A stretch of 64,000 bases of DNA, taken from NCBI GenBank assembly GCA_949126835.1, contig OX421494.1, positions 18,275,538 through 18,339,537 of the forward strand, read 5' to 3'. Position 1 is the stretch's first letter, and every line of letters starts with the position of its first letter. The DNA comes from Anisus vortex. Taxonomy: Eukaryota > Mollusca > Gastropoda > Planorbidae. Of this stretch, positions 59,813 to 64,000 are shown piece by piece. Made by a program: the position numbers and the translations under genes. The notes under the pieces were generated by a model that did not search any database, had not been told where the DNA came from, and worked only from the letters and a program-made list of their open reading frames with translations.

Positions 59813-59917
59813 AATAAAACTACAAGACTAGACAATAACCAGGAGTAACCAAAGGACGCCTTAGTTTTTTTTGTAATGATAGAGCGTTTGTAGCCTAACA
59901 TATAAGATAAGGTAAGA
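59813..59917 (+). mobile_element. Non-LTR retrotransposon 3' end, copy 7
   Basis: A diverged copy of the shared block: ACAAGACTAGACAATAACC, AAAGGACGCCTTAG, GAGCGTTTGTAG, ending CATATAAGATAAGGTAAG. Confidence 0.68.
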
Positions 59918-61651
59918 TTAGATAGACAGTCAGTCAGGCAGACAAATAGATAGATATATAGATAAATAGAACAATAGATACATGGTAGGGCTAGATATAC
60001 AGATGAAAATATATTTATTAAAATTGTTCTTATTAAACTATAGAATATACTATCCCTCCAGTTATAAAGATCTCAAATACAAATTATGTTGCTTGTCTGT
60101 AAACAAAAACGAAACCTACTTTAATGCCTGCATAACTATAGCTGAATACATTGAAATTTAGGAGGAGGGGTGGGGGGAGAAGAAGAAGAAAAACAAGGAG
60201 ACAAGATAGAAAACAATCTTTTCTAGATGAGCTCTGCATACAGCCAAAGTTTCCAACAAGCTGTCTAATCAGTTCAACAAGTCAAGAGTAAACACGGTGA
60301 GTGAGCACACAAAAACCTTCGTCCTCCTTTCCTCCACCAAGTCAGCCGCACAATGATGTTTCCCCACTCCCCTTACCCCCCCTCGGTCTATGTCTCTTGT
60401 CCATCCTGCGGTCAGGTTTAACGATGAAGCTGTCTAAGATAGCTGTCAGTCGGGGGGACGGACTTAATCAGCTTCGGCTACTGACCTGGAATGGGCTGCA
60501 GGTCAATGGAGATGTATGGTGACTGGTCAGTTTTCTAAATGCCATCGCCAGTTACTTTGATGAGGTCAACGTAGTCATTGATAAATGAGATTGTAAAGAC
60601 TGTCTTACAATAAGACACTGATATCAGAAGTGCTTGTTTCTAGCAGCATTCACCAAAAGCATTATTGTATCAAACCTTTTTGTAGGTTCGTTAAGTTATT
60701 GCTGCCTCGTAAGTTCGTTTGGACAAACATGATCGTAATTCGTAATGCGGTACTTTACTTACTTTTGTTAATTTATGGAATTTACATTTCGTTATTGAAA
60801 TTCTTAGTGTACAAACCCTTTTATGTATTATTGATTATTATTGTATTTGGTGAGAATGAAGTAATGTTTATCCTAATTTCAATCACAAAGCTATGCTGCC
60901 CTAGATAACAACACTCTGACTGTTGAGTTGTCGGTTAATGTGTATGGCTATTTTATATTAAACTACTTCAATAGCTGATAAGATATCAAACGTTGTTGCC
61001 TTAAACGTTACCATGGGAACATCTTTTATCTCTATCCACAATACTGACCAATAGAATATCAGTTAAATGTCCTGTTGTCCCGATTGTATTTGAGTTTCTA
61101 CATTTAGCCGCTAAATCTTCGTTATTGTTTTGTTTTTTAAAATTGTATTCACTTCAGTTTAACATTTACGGAACGTTTTTTTAAATTCAGAAGCCAAAGT
61201 TTGTTACACAATTGGGTCGCTTTGTTATCAGTAGAACCGAAGTTCCGATAAACTATATCCACGGAAGAGCCATTTAACTTTCTGAAAAGCTCAGCTATTG
61301 TTGGAGAACTTCAAAGTTACATGGGGATCTGCAACTATATATGCATACTGTGAATTCTTCTCATGTTCTCAAGAAATTGCATGATATAGGATCTATAGAC
61401 GTTACCTTATTGTTCTTGGTGTGAAATAGTTTATGAATAAAGATCTAGACTAGTAGCTTTTTTTTTAATTTTGTGTAAGGTCATAACTAAAGGATTAAAA
61501 TACTTTTTTGAAATTTTTCAATCGCAGGCTTTATTTTAGTATCGTTTTAAATGTATGACAATGAAAAGGTAATAAAAGTATAAGACCAAGTTATAGTTTA
61601 AGATATTTGATCAATTGAAAAGAAAACAAGAATATAAATATTACAGTTCCA
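59918..61651 (+). other. Upstream region of the GPCR gene
   Basis: No coding exon is recognised. AACACG|GTGAGTGAG near 60297 is a good splice-donor sequence and could end a noncoding first exon of the receptor gene. TTTTTCAATCGCAG at about 61514-61527 is a plausible acceptor in front of the coding exon. Neither is supported beyond consensus matching. Confidence 0.3.
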
Positions 61652-62025
61652 ATGTTTCAAAGACATTTCCACAAACAGTCTGACTTTGTTCTGTATGAAA
61701 TACTGAGACACAACAGTTCACGGTGGAAAGACAGATTTCAGGATGTACACTGCAGAGACATTAATCTTAACGAGTCCTCCGAGGAACTGTCTATTTGTAT
61801 GCCGATCGAAAATTTTGTCGAGGCTGGATTCGGTGAATGGTCGTGGGACAATTTCCAGGTGACGGGCTACCACAAAGTGATCATTTCGCTGGTGTTTGCC
61901 GTCATTTTAATTCTGGCCGTTGTGGGCAACATTCTGGTCATGGTGACTGTGGTACTAAATAAGATCATGTGGACCACGATGCACGTGTTCATAGTGTCGC
62001 TTGCAGTGAGTGATACGTTCGTCAG
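61652..62025 (+). CDS. Class-A (rhodopsin-like) G-protein-coupled receptor, first coding exon
   Basis: The exon runs from ATG at 61652 (an in-frame TGA lies 36 bases upstream) to a donor CAG|GTCAGT, giving 124 codons plus two bases. The N-terminus is extracellular, about 75 residues, with sequons N21-S-S and N40-E-S and two cysteines (C34, C49). The first membrane helix spans about 76-101 and contains the class-A TM1 signature GN (G92, N93). A short basic intracellular loop follows, and then the start of TM2, HVFIVSLAVSDTFV, with the conserved LAxxD (L117, A118, D121). An intron just after TM2 begins is common in peptide-type invertebrate receptors, but one exon does not identify the ligand. 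Such receptors signal at the plasma membrane through heterotrimeric G proteins. The remaining helices are not found up to 64000, so the next exon probably lies beyond the window. Confidence 0.87.
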
Positions 62026-62229
62026 GTCAGTAGGTCATTTTACTTAGCAATAATGACTTTGCTGTTGTAGCCTAAGGTAGTTAGTTGGTCTTGAGAATGA
62101 ACCGTGTGATAGGTTCTTGGTTCAAAACCTTGTTAGGTAGATGTTTTACCTTGGATCTTTGTGGATATTCGGCTTTACTCAATGAAAGTTTAAAATCCAT
62201 GCATTTAAATACAACTTTATAAGTTAGGT

Positions 62230-62408
62230 CAGCGATGGCGAACCTATGGCACGCAGAGCCATTTCTGTGGGCACGCGAGCATTTACCAAAAATTGATCAG
62301 CCAAGTTTTGCTATTTGGTTTTAATTGCTGTGTTGGCACGTTAAAAGAAATAAGTTGGTCTTGTATTGTACTTTGGGCACGCGGCCTCAAAAAGGTTCGC
62401 CATCACTG
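62230..62408. mobile_element. Non-autonomous hAT element (179 bp) in the GPCR intron
   Basis: The ends CAGCGATGGCGAACCTATGG and, reverse-complemented, CAGTGATGGCGAACCTTT are inverted repeats. Perfect target duplications AGTTAGGT lie at 62222-62229 and 62409-62416. Subterminal GGCACGC motifs are typical. It lies about 200 bp into the receptor's first coding intron. Confidence 0.94.
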
Positions 62409-62416
62409 AGTTAGGT

Positions 62417-62918
62417 CAATGTAATTCATATAGTAAAATAGTACTGACATATTTTACTCTCAGGAACATCAGACGCTACATGTTATCATTAAATGACCTA
62501 TCTATGAAGTATGACTTTGTCAAACACACACAAGTAAACATACTGCACAACAATTAATCATTCAGTATGGTTATTATTATTTGTTTCCTATTTAAATGTT
62601 TTACATTTTCAAGCTATTGAGCTATTGTTGTAACATTTGTTTTCAATGTTTTGACTGTGAAGGAAATATATTAGCTACACGCTGACAATAGATGACCTAT
62701 AGTAATATTCAAGTAGAAGATGACACAGAAATCAATTTCCAATAAACGTTATATTATTAAATATGAATTATAGTAAATTAATACTACATGAATGCAAACA
62801 AAATGTATTTAGTTAAAAAGCACAACTAAACCTTGCAGAAATTGTGTATAAGTTGACTAGCCTACCAAAAGGGCATTAAAAATTTATTTAGAACAGACAC
62901 TGTTATAGTAGCCTAGTA
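62417..62918. other. AT-rich intronic DNA
   Basis: Lies downstream of the receptor exon. No second exon is recognisable. Confidence 0.4.
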
Positions 62919-63311
62919 CAGGAGTTGGCAACCTTTCGCTTATAGTGTGCCAAACTAGGATTTCTAAATCATTCAGCGTGCCAACGGCGTGAAAGTAAAA
63001 CTGCTCAACTATATTATTTTTTTAAGTTTAAGACAATTAATTTAGTGCCCTAGTAAGACCAAGACCAAACAAAGGGAGCGTTATAGGGAAAATCATTAAA
63101 GTTTTATATTAAATAACAAATTAACATGTTTGTTATAATTAACTTTAAAAAAATCCTTTCATAACTAATACACAATTTCATTACACAACGTACACACTAA
63201 TGGTATTGGTTAATGTATCAACATTTGAATTTGGTTGTCATGATATTATTCTAGTAATAGCTATGAATTCTTTATAGCTTGTTCTCAGTTCTCAGCATTA
63301 CTGAGATTTCC
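62919..63311 (-). mobile_element. hAT element end (same family as 31454-33744)
   Basis: Begins CAGGAGTTGGCAACC, continues GTGCCAAACTAGG and AAATCATTCAGCGTGCCAAC, and matches 5268-5580 for about 300 bp. The far end is not visible, so it either continues past the window or is truncated. The right boundary is approximate. Orientation follows the transposase direction inferred for the family. Confidence 0.72.
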
Positions 63312-64000
63312 TCAAATACTTTTTTTTTCAGTGTTTTTTTTTTTCCAAAAATGTTTATTCATGAAAAATTGCATTTACATTACCAAAATTATTATTTTAC
63401 ACAGAGAAAAAGGGATAGGAGACATTTGTTGCATTTTTACAATTCCAAAGAGATAGAAGACAGCGGAGAATATTTAAATACTTAGTTTACAAGCACAATC
63501 TCATATATTTTACACGAAGAAAAGGAAATAGAAGAACAGTTCATACACATTTAAGGGGATAGAAGACAAAATGTTTTACGAGACAAAGAGTTTTCTAACT
63601 AACTTTAAATTTAAATTCATTCATTATTTTTTATTTGACATTCTTGCTTAGCATCCATACATATTTAAATTAATTTAAACATATAATAAACGTAACCATC
63701 CATTATTAACTGTGAGATATTTAAAACAACATAATATGGAGAAAAATAAACCAAAGTTTGGTAGAAATTATGTACATCTCGCTTCAATTGTTATATCCCT
63801 TTCGGAGTAAATATTTAATGTCAACCAAGAAGCGCGGCCTTAAATGTATATATATAAAAAAACAAAGAAAGGGTCACAGATGACAAAGAAAAGTGAAACA
63901 CCCATAGAAGACGGGTGACGAAAGGTGTCATTCACGGGTAATCCCACAACGGGAACCTTCACAAATACATAATGTATATCATTTATTAACACAAACAAAA
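63312..64000. other. AT-rich DNA to the window edge
   Basis: No exon, RNA gene or transposon end is recognised. Confidence 0.4.

Overview
The window is AT-rich eukaryotic DNA from a repeat-dense, intron-rich genome. It is very likely a metazoan. Three things suggest a lophotrochozoan, most likely a gastropod mollusc: split animal-type membrane-protein exons, abundant short tRNA-derived SINEs, and many minisatellites with hAT, piggyBac and THAP-type cut-and-paste elements. The phylum is an inference and no single feature proves it. There are no operons, and almost all long open frames arise from tandem repeats or transposon remains.

Only two pieces of host protein-coding gene can be supported. 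On the minus strand, 2627-2843 is the first coding exon of a claudin-fold calcium-channel gamma (CACNG/TARP-like) protein, ending in a perfect splice donor. A 24-bp minisatellite starts about 45 bp into its first intron. On the plus strand near the right edge, 61652-62025 is the first coding exon of a class-A (rhodopsin-like) G-protein-coupled receptor, covering the N-terminus, TM1 and the start of TM2. Its remaining exons lie beyond the window or are not recognisable. The two genes point out of opposite ends of the window, so the roughly 58 kb between them is intergenic.

That intergenic space is a layered transposon graveyard. It holds: six copies of a ~0.5-0.6 kb terminal-inverted-repeat family, one still carrying an open THAP zinc-finger start; hAT elements with intact 8-bp target duplications (2.5 kb at 51-53.5 kb with transposase remains, 2.3 kb at 31.5-33.7 kb, and short ones at 16.4, 20.6 and 62.2 kb); three TTAA-flanked piggyBac-like miniature elements; a collapsed LTR element at 15.0-15.6 kb; seven 3' ends of one non-LTR retrotransposon family and one remnant of another; a Helitron protein fragment (54.7-55.7 kb); a mariner-like transposase tail (56.8-57.3 kb); two SINE families; and foldback hairpins. 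Several insertions are nested, which gives a relative chronology.

Tandem repeats occupy roughly 8-9 kb: a 9-bp microsatellite block (11.6-13.5 kb), a 2.8-kb satellite with 28/34-bp units (42.9-45.7 kb), a neighbouring 1.4-kb satellite with 28/33-bp units (46.1-47.4 kb), and arrays with 24, 44, 12/92, 39, 41, 32, 31 and 36-bp periods. Stretches not listed (for example 17.9-20.5, 29.3-31.4, 57.3-59.8 and 63.3-64.0 kb) are AT-rich and hold nothing I can identify.
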